From Chitinophaga pinensis (lineage in GTDB: Bacteria; Bacteroidota; Bacteroidia; Chitinophagales; UBA10324), in NCBI GenBank assembly GCA_945892775.1, contig CAMDDP010000015.1:1-58898 (forward strand): a DNA stretch of 58,898 nt, read 5' to 3'. A program made the position numbers and the translations under genes. The notes beneath the pieces are model-generated. The model worked only from the letters and a program-made list of their open reading frames with translations, made no database searches and was not told the DNA's origin. Below, in pieces: positions 16,767 to 27,200 of this stretch; the first letter of the stretch is position 1, and the number at the start of each line of letters is the position of its first letter.

Positions 16767-18611
16767 ATGGCCGACCAAATAACGATTCAGGAACTAGAAG
16801 AAGCAGTCATAAAATTCGCAGGTGACTCTGGCGATGGAATGCAATTAACCGGAACTCAATTCACTAACAACTCAGCATTGTTCGGAAACGATTTAGGAAC
16901 CTTTCCTGATTTTCCTGCAGAGATTCGAGCTCCTATAGGAACAGTTGCCGGAGTATCGGGTTTTCAATTACACTTTGGCAGTAAAGAAATCTATACCCCT
17001 GGTGATATTTGTGATGTATTGGTTGTAATGAACAGCGCCGCATTAAAAGCCAATATTAATAACATAAAAAAAGGGGGAATCATCATTGCGAATACTGCAG
17101 GTTTCGATGCAAAAAATCTGAAACTTGCAAACATGACTAGCAATGCTTTAGAAGATGATTCGCTTAGTAATTATCAATTGATAAAAATGGACATTACCCG
17201 CATGACCCGTGAATCAATTACCGATTTACAATTGGGCATGAAGGAAAAAGACCGTTGTAAAAATATGTTTGTTCTCGGATTCCTTTATTGGATGTATAAC
17301 CGAGAAATGGATAACACTATTAAATTCCTCAATGAAAAATTTGGTAAGAAACCAGAAGTGCTCGAAGCAAATATTCGTGTGTTAAAAGCTGGATATTCCT
17401 ACGGAGATACGACCGAACAATTCACCACAAGATACAAAGTTGATAAAGCGGTAATGCCTGCTGGAACTTACCGAAGCATCATGGGTAATCAAGCTACTGC
17501 ATTGGGCTTAGTGGCTGCGTCAAAAAAATCAGGATTGCCTTTATTTCTTGGTTCGTATCCTATTACACCTGCATCAGATATTTTGCATGACCTTGCAAAG
17601 TATAAAAGTTTTGGTGTAAAAACTTTTCAGGCAGAAGATGAAATCGCTGCAATAACATCGGCTATTGGCGCATCATTCGGTGGAAGTTTAGCCGTAACAA
17701 CTACATCTGGGCCTGGAATGGCTTTAAAAGCAGAAGCACTTGGCCTTGCAACAGTTTTAGAAATTCCTTTGGTAATTATAAATGTTCAACGTGGTGGACC
17801 ATCAACTGGCCTACCAACAAAAACAGAACAGGCAGATTTGTTTCAAGCATATTATGGAAGAAACGGTGAATGCCCCATTCCAATTGTGGCGGCACAATCT
17901 CCTTCTGATTGTTTCAATGCAGTTTTTGAGGCCTGTAGAATTTCTGTTCAACACATGATTCCTGTAATTCTGTTAACTGATGGATACATTGCCAATGGCG
18001 CTGAGCCATGGCGCTTTCCAAAAGAATCTGAGTTAGCCGAGATAAAAATTGAATTTGCTAAGCCGATGGCTGAAGGAGAAAAATTTATGCCTTATGCTCG
18101 CGATGAAAAACTTTCTCGTCCGTGGGCAATTCCAGGAACCAAAGGATTGGAGCATCGAATTGGTGGTTTAGAAAAGCAAAACATCACCGGAAATATTTCT
18201 TACGAACCAGAGAATCATGAATTCATGGTTAAACTTCGTGAAGAAAAAGTAGACCGCATTGCCAATTACATTCCTGAACAAAAAATTGACAGTGGCCCAG
18301 CGAAAGGAAAACTATTAGTACTTGGATGGGGCGGCACTTATGGCGCATTAAAGGCGGCGGTGAGACAATTAAACGAAGAAGGTTTTGATATTGCACACGC
18401 TCAACTTCGTCACATGCGCCCATTTCCTAAAAATCTCGGTGAGATTTTAAATAATTATGATAAAATTTTGATTCCTGAAATCAATAATGGTCAGTTAGTT
18501 AAAATTATCCGTGACAAATATTTTATTGATGCAATGGCGTACAATAAAATTCAGGGGCTTCCATTTTTTAAATCTGAATTAATGGATAAAATCAGAGAAA
18601 TTCTTAAATAA
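16767..18611 (+). CDS. korA: 2-oxoacid:ferredoxin (2-oxoglutarate) oxidoreductase, fused gamma-alpha subunit
   Basis: Part of the enzyme that oxidatively decarboxylates a 2-oxoacid, most likely 2-oxoglutarate, to an acyl-CoA with ferredoxin. The 614-residue chain fuses a gamma domain (about 1-200; FAGDSGDGMQLTGTQF at the start) to an alpha domain (about 220-614; GNQATALGLVAASKKSGL, YPITPASDIL, TTTSGPGMALKAEA, RGGPSTGLPTKTEQ). This fused form is usual for KorA in Bacteroidota and actinobacteria. KorB follows after 25 bases. The pair often replaces the 2-oxoglutarate dehydrogenase complex in the citric acid cycle. Confidence 0.93.
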   Translation: MADQITIQELEEAVIKFAGDSGDGMQLTGTQFTNNSALFGNDLGTFPDFPAEIRAPIGTVAGVSGFQLHFGSKEIYTPGDICDVLVVMNSAALKANINNIKKGGIIIANTAGFDAKNLKLANMTSNALEDDSLSNYQLIKMDITRMTRESITDLQLGMKEKDRCKNMFVLGFLYWMYNREMDNTIKFLNEKFGKKPEVLEANIRVLKAGYSYGDTTEQFTTRYKVDKAVMPAGTYRSIMGNQATALGLVAASKKSGLPLFLGSYPITPASDILHDLAKYKSFGVKTFQAEDEIAAITSAIGASFGGSLAVTTTSGPGMALKAEALGLATVLEIPLVIINVQRGGPSTGLPTKTEQADLFQAYYGRNGECPIPIVAAQSPSDCFNAVFEACRISVQHMIPVILLTDGYIANGAEPWRFPKESELAEIKIEFAKPMAEGEKFMPYARDEKLSRPWAIPGTKGLEHRIGGLEKQNITGNISYEPENHEFMVKLREEKVDRIANYIPEQKIDSGPAKGKLLVLGWGGTYGALKAAVRQLNEEGFDIAHAQLRHMRPFPKNLGEILNNYDKILIPEINNGQLVKIIRDKYFIDAMAYNKIQGLPFFKSELMDKIREILK

Positions 18612-18636
18612 TTAATTCAACTAATAATATAAAGAA

Positions 18637-19677
18637 ATGGCTGAAACAATAACAGCAACAACGGAACAAGTACTTACCCCTAAAGATTTTGCAACCGACC
18701 AAGAAATTCGCTGGTGTCCTGGATGTGGTGATTATTCTATCCTTAAGCAAGTGCACACGATACTTCCACAGTTGGGCTTGAAGCAAGAAAATATTGTTTT
18801 CATTTCAGGAATCGGTTGCTCATCGCGCTTTCCATACTACACTGAAACTTTCGGCATGCACAGTATTCATGGTCGTGCAACAGCAGTTGCTTCGGGGTTA
18901 AAAGCTGCTCGTCCGGATCTTAGCGTGTGGATTGTAACTGGGGATGGCGATGGCCTTTCTATTGGAGGAAATCATACCATACATCTATTGCGCCGGAATT
19001 TTGATGTGAATATTCTTTTGTTCAACAACGAAATTTATGGTTTAACAAAGGGGCAATATTCTCCAACCTCTCCTGAGAATAAAGTGGCCAAATCAACTCC
19101 ATTCGGATCCATAGATCATCCATTCAACCCAATTGCTTTGGCACTAGGTGCTGATGCAACTTTTGTTGCGCGTAGTATGGATCGTGATCCTGCTCACTTG
19201 CAAAATATGTTGTTGCGTTCATACAAACATTCTGGCTCCTCGTTCTTAGAAATTTATCAGAACTGTAACATCTTTAATGACATGGCTTTCGAATCTTACA
19301 CCGAAAAGTCAACCAAGAAAGATGAAGCATTATTTATGGTGCAAAGTCAGCCATTAGTTTTCGGTGCCAATAACGAAAAAGGAATCAAACTCGATGGGTT
19401 CAAGCCTGTAATTGTAAATCTGGAAGAAGGTGCATCGAAAAATGATTTATGGATTCACGATGAAAAGGATATGGTAAAAGCACAAATAATTTCTCGCTTC
19501 TTCGATCATGTTGATTTTGAAGGTCACTTACCACGGCCATTTGGAGTGTTCTATCAAACTGCTCGCCCTACTTATGAAGAAATGATGAGTCAACAAATCA
19601 GTCAAGTGATTGCTAATAAAGGCCTAGGTAAATTAGACAAACTAATTGCGGGTGGTGAAACTTGGATCATAGAATAA
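18637..19677 (+). CDS. korB: 2-oxoacid:ferredoxin (2-oxoglutarate) oxidoreductase, beta subunit
   Basis: The thiamine diphosphate-binding partner of KorA (346 residues). Near the N-terminus WCPGCGDY (Cys27, Cys30) supplies cluster-ligand cysteines, GIGCSSRFPYY adds another, and GDGDGLSIGGNH followed by NNEIYGLTKGQYSPTS is the Mg/TPP-binding stretch. The C-terminus DHVDFEGHLPRPFGVFYQ is typical of KorB. It lies 25 bases after korA, in one operon. Substrate preference is inferred from overall resemblance to 2-oxoglutarate enzymes. Confidence 0.93.
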   Translation: MAETITATTEQVLTPKDFATDQEIRWCPGCGDYSILKQVHTILPQLGLKQENIVFISGIGCSSRFPYYTETFGMHSIHGRATAVASGLKAARPDLSVWIVTGDGDGLSIGGNHTIHLLRRNFDVNILLFNNEIYGLTKGQYSPTSPENKVAKSTPFGSIDHPFNPIALALGADATFVARSMDRDPAHLQNMLLRSYKHSGSSFLEIYQNCNIFNDMAFESYTEKSTKKDEALFMVQSQPLVFGANNEKGIKLDGFKPVIVNLEEGASKNDLWIHDEKDMVKAQIISRFFDHVDFEGHLPRPFGVFYQTARPTYEEMMSQQISQVIANKGLGKLDKLIAGGETWIIE

Positions 19678-19817
19678 ATATCAGAAACTTCTTTTATCAA
19701 ATGAAAAAGGGTCTTAATCAGCTTAGTTAATTTTCAACTAAATTATTCAATCTGTAAATTGAAAATTTGCAAAACTGCCCCTTTGCATTTATGTTAGCGG
19801 GCGAAAAAAATATAACA

Positions 19818-19979
19818 ATGGGAGAAGCAGAAAATAAAAAATCAAAAACAATTTACGGCGTTGGTTTTATTTTATCCGTTGCAGGAACTGCAGCTATGTT
19901 GTTTTTTATGCCTTCGTTGTTTTGGATTATGCTTCCATTTGTATTCACCTTTGGTGTTCGCTTCATGAATATTATCTAA
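19818..19979 (+). CDS. Tiny hydrophobic membrane protein, unknown function
   Basis: From the ATG at 19818 this is 53 residues: a charged head (MGEAENKKSKTIYG) and two hydrophobic stretches (about 16-30 and 32-50; FILSVAGTAAMLFFM, WIMLPFVFTFGV) joined by a short turn containing Pro. An in-frame ATG at 19791 would add nine residues. It sits 140 bases after korB with no terminator seen between. A CCTTTG-type box at about 19779 could be its own promoter. I recognise no family; the two-helix hairpin fits a small inner-membrane protein. The odds of its being real rest on composition and clean boundaries only. Confidence 0.5.
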   Translation: MGEAENKKSKTIYGVGFILSVAGTAAMLFFMPSLFWIMLPFVFTFGVRFMNII

Positions 19980-20084
19980 TAGCCATTACATCTACGATTC
20001 CCTTTTCTTAGGGTCTATTTTTTAATTTTTCTATCCTTAGATAAATATTTTCTGTTATTTTTATTCAGTTAACAGAATAATATT

Positions 20085-20813
20085 ATGTTAAACAACATTC
20101 TTCTTTCTAATTTGCTATGCATTGATATTGAAACAGCACCTGCTTTCCCATCTGTTAAAAAGTTAGATGCCGAATGGAAAGATTTATGGGAAATCAAATC
20201 GGCTCGATTGCGAGATGAAAACGAAACACCAGATGAACACTATTTTAATCACTCAGCTATTTATGCTGAGTTTGGAAAAGTAATTTGTATCACAATTGGA
20301 ATATTTTTTCGGAAGGATAAAAAAAATCAGTGGAAATTCCGATTAAAAACTTTTTCAGGAGATGAGGAACGAAAGGTTTTGGAAGACTTTTCAGGCTTGT
20401 TAAAAAAATATTATTCATCTGATAAGTATTTGTTCTGCGGTCACAATGTTCGCGAATTTGATATCCCATACTTATGCAGAAGAATGCTGGCTTTGCAAAT
20501 TGAAATTCCATCGCTGATGGATGTGAGTGGAAAAAAACCTTACGAGATTCATTGGGTAGATACCATGCAACTCTGGCGATTTGGTGATTATAAACATTTT
20601 ACCTCTCTTCGTTTATTAGCCGCAGTACTCGGGCTGCCTTCCCCAAAAACAGATATGGCTGGCAAAGATGTTGGACGAGTTTATTGGAAAGAAAAAGGAC
20701 TCAATAGAATTATTGAATACAATCGAAGAGATGTAATAACTGTTGCGCAAATGGTCTTGCGATTTAAAAATATTCCGCTTCTTACCGAAACAGAAATCAC
20801 TTTTGCTGATTGA
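20085..20813 (+). CDS. Predicted 3'-5' exonuclease, DNA polymerase B exonuclease-like family
   Basis: A 242-residue DEDD-type nuclease domain without a polymerase. Motif I is CIDIETAP (Asp and Glu ligands, residues ~12-19), motif II lies in CGHNVREFDIPYL with its Asp, and the C-terminal motif III is EYNRRDVITVAQM. This matches the predicted PolB-like exonuclease family (DNA_pol_B_exo2) common in Bacteroidota. The role is probably DNA or RNA end trimming in repair; no experimental role is known to me. A PLD-family gene follows nine bases later and may be co-transcribed. Confidence 0.85.
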   Translation: MLNNILLSNLLCIDIETAPAFPSVKKLDAEWKDLWEIKSARLRDENETPDEHYFNHSAIYAEFGKVICITIGIFFRKDKKNQWKFRLKTFSGDEERKVLEDFSGLLKKYYSSDKYLFCGHNVREFDIPYLCRRMLALQIEIPSLMDVSGKKPYEIHWVDTMQLWRFGDYKHFTSLRLLAAVLGLPSPKTDMAGKDVGRVYWKEKGLNRIIEYNRRDVITVAQMVLRFKNIPLLTETEITFAD

Positions 20814-20822
20814 TATTAAATT

Positions 20823-21998
20823 GTGAAAAAAAATTCTTCTAAGAAATTAACTCCCTCTCTTGCTCAAATTATTCATAGTGGAGAAGAATACTTTTCGTGT
20901 CTAACCAATCTTATTGACAATGCGCAGCACGAAATTTTATTTCATGTTTATATTTTTGATTTAGACGAAACCGGAAATATCATTCTTGATCATTTAATAA
21001 AAGCAGTAAAAAGAGGCGTAAGCGTTTCAATTCTAACAGATGCATTTGGTTCTAGTGGAATAGATAAGGAAATGATTGAAAATTTAAGAACTGAAGGAAT
21101 TTTTATTAAACAATTTGAGCCCCTTTTTAAAGGTTTTATTTTACAATTAGGAAGGAGATTGCATCATAAAGTAATCGTGATTGACGAACAGTTTTCTTTG
21201 GTTGGGGGAATAAATATTTCAAACCGTTATAGAGGAAACAAGGATGAAATTGCTTGGCTTGATTATGCAATTTTATTAGAGGGTGTTATTTGCCTACAAT
21301 TAAGTTCAGTTTGTAGAAAGATTGAAATGAAAAAAAATATACCCGAAAAAAAATATACCCCGGAATATATTTTGCAGAAAGACGAAGCCAGGGTTAAAGT
21401 TTTAGCAAGAGTAAGACAAAATGATTGGCTGCGTCGAAAAAATCAAATAAGATACTCTTATAGACATGCTATAAGATCCTCAAAGAAAAATATTGTACTC
21501 GCTGCCGCTTACTTCATGCCTGGTATAACATTAAGAAGAGCTATTAAATCGGCAACCAGGCGAGGTGTAGAAATAAAAATAATATTAAGTGAAAAAGCAG
21601 ATGTGCCTTTTGCTAAAGGGGCAACAGAATATTTATATGGTTGGATGCTGCGTAATAAAATTAGATTATATGAGTACAGGCCCTCTGTTGTTCATGCAAA
21701 AGTGATGGTAGTTGATGAAGAATGGCTAACTATTGGGTCTTACAATATTAATTACCTAAGTGATTTCAGTAGTATTGAAATGAATATTGACATTGAGTCA
21801 AAAGAATTAGCTAGAAATTTTCAAAAAAAAATTGAAGAAATTATCAGTCGTGATTGCCATGAGGTTACCTTGAATGAATATGCAAACACAAGTTATTTAC
21901 ACTTATTCAGCAGTTGGTTTAGCTATCAAGTTGTAAGAATAAATTTTTCACTTTTATTTTTCTTTCAAAGTAAAAACAAACAGAACCGAATTATTTAA
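20823..21998 (+). CDS. Phospholipase D family protein, cardiolipin synthase-like (ClsB type)
   Basis: A 391-residue phosphatidyltransferase or phosphodiesterase with two HKD motifs: His114-Lys116-Asp121 (HHKVIVID) and His291-Lys293-Asp298 (HAKVMVVD), each followed by a G-S/G-N pattern (LVGGINISN, IGSYNINYLSD). It lacks the N-terminal membrane helices of ClsA and so resembles ClsB/YbhO, which makes cardiolipin from phospholipids. Translation starts at GTG, nine bases after the exonuclease stop. Its stop lies three bases from the convergent purE stop. A nuclease role is a weaker alternative suggested by the upstream neighbour. Confidence 0.85.
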   Translation: MKKNSSKKLTPSLAQIIHSGEEYFSCLTNLIDNAQHEILFHVYIFDLDETGNIILDHLIKAVKRGVSVSILTDAFGSSGIDKEMIENLRTEGIFIKQFEPLFKGFILQLGRRLHHKVIVIDEQFSLVGGINISNRYRGNKDEIAWLDYAILLEGVICLQLSSVCRKIEMKKNIPEKKYTPEYILQKDEARVKVLARVRQNDWLRRKNQIRYSYRHAIRSSKKNIVLAAAYFMPGITLRRAIKSATRRGVEIKIILSEKADVPFAKGATEYLYGWMLRNKIRLYEYRPSVVHAKVMVVDEEWLTIGSYNINYLSDFSSIEMNIDIESKELARNFQKKIEEIISRDCHEVTLNEYANTSYLHLFSSWFSYQVVRINFSLLFFFQSKNKQNRII

Positions 21999-22001
21999 AA
22001 A

Positions 22002-22520
22002 TTATTTCTCTTCTAAATATTTTTTAAATCCAATCTTCTCGAGCTTATCAGCTTTTGCCTGTACGCTTTCTCCTAATTTTTTTTTGTAGGTAATCATTTT
22101 TTCAGAAAGTGCCGCATCATTCAATGCTAAAATCTGAACAGCAAGTAACCCCGCATTCTGAGCTCCATTGATTGCTACAGTTGCAACCGGTATTCCAGGA
22201 GGCATTTGAACAGTAGAATATAAAGAATCCATTCCGGCTAAATTTTTTGATAAAACAGGAATGCCAATCACAGGCAAATGGGTTAGAGAAGCCATCACTC
22301 CGGCAAGATGTGCCGCGCCTCCGGCTCCAGCTATAATTACACCATATCCATTAGTGTGGGCGTTGCTTGCAAATTCTGCTGAGCGTTCAGGTGTGCGATG
22401 TGCTGACATCACTGTCATAGTATAACTAACGCCAAATGATTCAAGAATAACAGCCGCCTCCTTCATCACTTCGAGATCTGAATCAGAACCCATTACTATT
22501 CCTACTTTTAAATTAGCCAT
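22002..22520 (-). CDS. purE: N5-carboxyaminoimidazole ribonucleotide mutase
   Basis: PurE moves the carboxyl group of N5-CAIR to give CAIR in purine synthesis. The 172 residues from ATG at 22520 start [16 protein letters not shown]. Other landmarks are the active-site [20 protein letters not shown] and [20 protein letters not shown] longer frame reaching 22556 would add twelve residues before the conserved start and is unlikely. It is last in the porU-porV-ispF-purE run, with a 75-base gap after ispF, so it may have its own promoter (a TATTTTTA box is a weak candidate). Confidence 0.95.
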   Translation of the reverse strand: MANLKVGIVMGSDSDLEVMKEAAVILESFGVSYTMTVMSAHRTPERSAEFASNAHTNGYGVIIAGAGGAAHLAGVMASLTHLPVIGIPVLSKNLAGMDSLYSTVQMPPGIPVATVAINGAQNAGLLAVQILALNDAALSEKMITYKKKLGESVQAKADKLEKIGFKKYLEEK

Positions 22521-22595
22521 GAAATAAAAAAATTTACGATGTAAAAATAAACTCAATAAATGAAAAGGAAAGCGGCAAGTACGCCAATTAAAAAA

Positions 22596-23075
22596 TTAAT
22601 CTTTGAAAATCAATACAACAGCCGATGCATTCACTCCTTCTTCCCTTCCAACATAGCCAAGAAGTTCGTTTGTAGTTGCCTTTATTGAAACGGCATCTTC
22701 ATCAATATGCATTATTGAAGAAAGAATTTTTTGCATCGCCGGAATATGAGGATTCACCCTTGGTTTTTCCAAAACAATAGTTGCATCTACATTTCCAATT
22801 CGATAATTTTTTATCGATAATAGATTGACAACTTCCGCTAATAAAATTTTGCTGTCTATATTTTTATACTGCTCATCAGTATTCGAAAAATGAAACCCAA
22901 TATCGCGAAGATTAGCTGCACCAAGAAGCGCATCACATATTGCATGAATTAATACATCAGCATCTGAATGACCGTCGGGGCCATTGTTGCTTGAAATTAA
23001 TACGCCCCCGAGTATGCAGGGGCGCCCTTCTTTTAATTGGTGAACATCAAAGCCATAACCTACTCTTATATTCAT
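22596..23075 (-). CDS. ispF: 2-C-methyl-D-erythritol 2,4-cyclodiphosphate synthase
   Basis: IspF forms MEcPP in the non-mevalonate isoprenoid pathway. The 159-residue length is exact for the family. Metal ligands are in GYGFDVHQL (Asp10, His12) and DIGFHFSNTD; the motif GPDGHSDADVLIHAICDALLG is conserved, and ATTNELLGYVGREEGV closes the active site. The start codon directly follows the porV stop codon (TAAATG, no gap). Coupling an isoprenoid gene to T9SS genes is likely a matter of operon history. A polyprenyl diphosphate synthase at 46066 uses the same pathway's products. Confidence 0.96.
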   Translation of the reverse strand: MNIRVGYGFDVHQLKEGRPCILGGVLISSNNGPDGHSDADVLIHAICDALLGAANLRDIGFHFSNTDEQYKNIDSKILLAEVVNLLSIKNYRIGNVDATIVLEKPRVNPHIPAMQKILSSIMHIDEDAVSIKATTNELLGYVGREEGVNASAVVLIFKD

Positions 23076-24254
23076 TTACTCTGAGGTGGGTGCTGATTTA
23101 GCTGACTTGGTTTTATCAAATTCAAACAACAAACTAAAACGAAGTGTGTTATCCAAAGGATTTTTTTGATTGCTTGTTGGAATGAGATAAGAAAAATTTA
23201 ATCCAAATACATTGTACTTGATTCCTACACCTGCTGTAATGTATTTTCTATTTCCTTTTGTTGAATGCTCATTAAAGTACCCTGCACGAACTGCAAACTG
23301 ATTTCTATACCAGTATTCACTACCAACAGAAAACATTAATTCATGAAACTCTTCTTTGCCTCCACCAGGCGCATCAGAGAATGAACCAAGGATTCCTGAA
23401 GGAACACTTTTGGTCCTGAATAGTCCCGCGCTATCAGGTGTGGGAACTAAAAGTTTATTCACCTCTCCGGCAAACATCAACGAATTATAATCATCAAACT
23501 TAAAATTAACTCCTGAACCTAAGCCCATATTGGTTGGAATGAAATCTTTGTTCTCTGCTGATTGAGTATAAGTTATTTTGTTCCCAATGTTTGAAATTGT
23601 TAGTCCTATATTATAGTCCCCCTTAGTGTTTCCAAACTTTGTGTCTTTATGATAAAAGAAAGAAATATCTGCCGCAGCAGCTGTACCCGCTTTAATTGAA
23701 ATGCCGCTAACACTTTGCCCAGCTGCTAAGTTTGAATAGATGTATGAAAGATTAATACCAGTCGAAAAATTTTCTGTAATTTTTCTAGCATACCCGCCTG
23801 TAAAAGTAAATTCTCTGGGATTAAAATTGCCAATTACATTCCCTGAAATATTTGTAAAAGTTATGCTTCCTAAAGAGAAGTATCGAAGGGAAGCGGTAAT
23901 GGCTTGATTGTCATCTAATTTTTTATAAGCAGATATATCAGCTAAAAATATATCGTTTACTAATTCTTTTAGCCAAGGTGTATAGGTGACAGATAGCGCT
24001 GTGTTTTTTTCGGCAAAAGGAATTTTTGCTGTGTTCCAATAAATGGCATTTGCATCGCCAGAAATTGCAATGCCAACATCACCCATTGCACCCGATCGCG
24101 CATCAGGATCAATCCGAAGAAAAGGAACCGCCGTATTAATTGTATTAATTCTACCGTCTAACTCATTTGTAGATATGGATTGACTGGCCGCAGATAATGA
24201 ACTTGCTACGCATATTGAAACGAATAACAAATTTTTAAATGATTCTAAATTCAT
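23076..24254 (-). CDS. porV: Type IX secretion system outer-membrane protein PorV (LptO)
   Basis: PorV is an outer-membrane beta barrel that binds T9SS cargo and, with PorU, delivers it to the surface attachment complex. The 392-residue protein has a signal peptide (cleavage near residue 23, SAASQ). The family signature follows at ~39-75: NTAVPFLRIDPDARSGAMGD and NAIYWNTAKIPF. Alternating barrel strands run to the end (GLNFSYLIPT). It starts 25 bases after porU, the usual gene order in this phylum. Confidence 0.93.
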   Translation of the reverse strand: MNLESFKNLLFVSICVASSLSAASQSISTNELDGRINTINTAVPFLRIDPDARSGAMGDVGIAISGDANAIYWNTAKIPFAEKNTALSVTYTPWLKELVNDIFLADISAYKKLDDNQAITASLRYFSLGSITFTNISGNVIGNFNPREFTFTGGYARKITENFSTGINLSYIYSNLAAGQSVSGISIKAGTAAAADISFFYHKDTKFGNTKGDYNIGLTISNIGNKITYTQSAENKDFIPTNMGLGSGVNFKFDDYNSLMFAGEVNKLLVPTPDSAGLFRTKSVPSGILGSFSDAPGGGKEEFHELMFSVGSEYWYRNQFAVRAGYFNEHSTKGNRKYITAGVGIKYNVFGLNFSYLIPTSNQKNPLDNTLRFSLLFEFDKTKSAKSAPTSE

Positions 24255-24279
24255 ATGGATTTCTCAGAAAGGTTCAAAG

Positions 24280-27200
24280 TTATTTTAAAAGAACTAATTT
24301 TTCAAAAGTATCTGCTTTTAATCCCGAATCGTTTTTTATGCTCACGCGGTAAACATAAACCCCTTTTCCAATTGGATCGCCAAAATCATCGGTTCCATCC
24401 CACATTATTCCATTTACACGATAGGAGCCAGTAATGGTTTCTCCTCCACAGGCCTCGCCATCCCTACTACCATTATCAATTGATTGTAAAATTGTTTTCA
24501 CTAATTTTCCACTAACGGAATAGATTTCGATTTTAGCTTGTAAAATTCCAAATAACAGATTGTGTTCAAACATAAATTCTGTTTGAGTAGTAAATGGATT
24601 GGGATAATTCAACACATGAGAAAGTGCCGCCTGTGCTGAGGACGCAACAATAAATTCAGTTTGACTTTCATTTGAATTATTGTAAACATCCCATGCTTTA
24701 ACAGTTATGTTATGTCGACCTTCAGACAAATCTTTTAACCCATAGTGAATAGTTCCAGATTGATAATCGTCTAAATTGGCCTCATAAAATTCATTTAATA
24801 GAAAAGTGTTTTTTGAATCCTCATCTTTTACTCCAGTAACATCGTGCCCGATACCATTTCCAACTGTGTTAATTCCGCTTTCATCATTTAGCTTAACATA
24901 TAATGTTGGATTTTCGTCAGTCATACCACCATAAACAAATTTCTCATCGTTCATAAAAACATCAATCTTCGGGCCTTTGTTATCAATATCAAAACTATCA
25001 GCAGACCCACCAACTACTACATCGCTTTTATATCCATTAGCACTTGAACTTCCATCTTGAGCATAGTAACTTAACTTACCAAAACCATATTGATAGGAAA
25101 TATCTTTGGGGACAATAAAAGTGAAAGTGAAATCGCCATTCTTGACACTTGCTTTACCATTAAAGATTGCATTTTTCTGAAGAAGAAAAGTTTTCACTAT
25201 ACTTCCTGGATCATTACTTAGGGTTTGGTAATTAACTGATTTATCAAAAACAATTGGGTATACAATACCATTATAAGATGATATTTTTATTCCATTTTTA
25301 TCCCCAATAAATCCAGTTATGGTTATTTTTTCTAAAGCTTTTAAAGTATCCGGAATGCTATTAACGGGATGCGATTTTACGGAAGAGGTCATTACCTGAT
25401 TAGAAGAATTAATTAACGATATAGCTGGATCTCCTAACAAAGTAAATTTTCTATTATTAACTGCATCGGAGGTCACATTATTTTTGCCAATTCGCAATGC
25501 CTCTCCAACTGTTATAGGATTATTATCAATTACTCGAAAAATCTGCTTCATAAAATTCAGATTCAAATCATAATTTGCGTAAGAATAAACTAGTCTGACA
25601 GTAGTGACTAAACCAATAGCGCCGCCATTTGGATTTAATATTAATCTTTCACCAGCCGAAACAATTTCAGCATCATCAAAATTGCTGAAATCACAAGTTG
25701 CCGTTATGAATAAAGGTAGTTTGCAAAGATTTGTCCAACCATCAAAATCGGTATTACTTAAAATTCTTTCATGTGCCAAACCAGTGTATCCCCCATGTCC
25801 CATATAATTAAATATTAAGGTACCCGAATAAACCCTATTGCTAATAGCCGTGTTTACATCTGGATACCTTGCTCCTCCAGGAGTAGATATTTGCGGGAAT
25901 GCATCCAAATAAATCTTGTCAATATTAAATTGAGGGTTATAATTATAAACATAATTTGCAATCGCATCGGCATCGTTTATATGCGTATTTCCATCTTCAT
26001 CATCAGCACAGAAAGTAACAACATTTTGCCACGGGCCAAGTGAACTTGGCGATTTGTAGACCTTAATTTTATTAACTACATCTGCTGCTTCTGATTCGTT
26101 TTTCGCAGGAATACGTCCAACAGCAATGTCCATTTTAATATTTGATGCCAACAAGTTTCCTCCTTCTGAATCATCTAGGAAACCAAAAAAGTCATCTGAA
26201 TTAAAAGAATAGATTGGGCTTAATGATTCATAACTTTCAAATGTTGGGACAAGATTAGTGTTATTTGCAATTCTGTTTTTATAATCAAAAGAACCATCGC
26301 CAAAAAGGAGTAAATATTTTGGCATTAAAGAAGTGTCCCCATTTGCTCTGTCATAAAGCATTTTCATAAAATCACGGATAGAAGAGACATCACCAATCCC
26401 TCCTCCAAATTCATTATAAATTTGATCTGTTGTAAAAACACGAACTTTTAAAGTACTGGTTGCCCTATGAAATTTGGCCAACTCATCGGCACTCGATTTT
26501 AAAATTTCAGGTGAAACAATTATATAATCAGTTGTAGGGGTAGCATGAAGATTTTGATTTTTGATTTTTCCATTATTAGTTGGCGTGAAAAACAAGTTTC
26601 CATTAAAAGAAACATACTCATTCAGCATATCGGTCTTTGCAACAAAAGATTTTGCGCTTCCATTCTCATTTAGCAAAATTGATTTTATTAACCAAGGATT
26701 TGTAACATCCCAAACTGAAATAGCATTAGAAGAAGCGATTGAAAACTCAGAAATATTTCCTGCACCTTCTGATGCCGCAACTCTAAAAAACATTTGGTCG
26801 CCACTCATAATTAATCCCCGCTTAACATTAAGCTCCAAATAGTTCAACCACCCATTTGCATCATCAGCATTACTGCTATAACTAAGACTAACATTTAATT
26901 GATCTGAATTAGGAACAAAAGAAAAGATTTGGGTATTACTTAATGCAGCAGGACAGGTATAGTCGCCACAGGTTTCAGGAATTGCAATAGATCCTAAGGA
27001 AATTCCATTGAGATTGAAAGAAAAATTTCTTGCCCCTTGACCTGTAATGGTATGGGAAGCAACTGCCGCTTTTAGCAATGCCGAAGTTTCAATCAAATGA
27101 TTGGGGAAATTAAAATTGAAATCCTGCGACAGAACATATTTAAAAGATTCACCAAACCAATCTCTCCCACTTAGCAACAAGTTAGCCGTATCAGCTTCAT

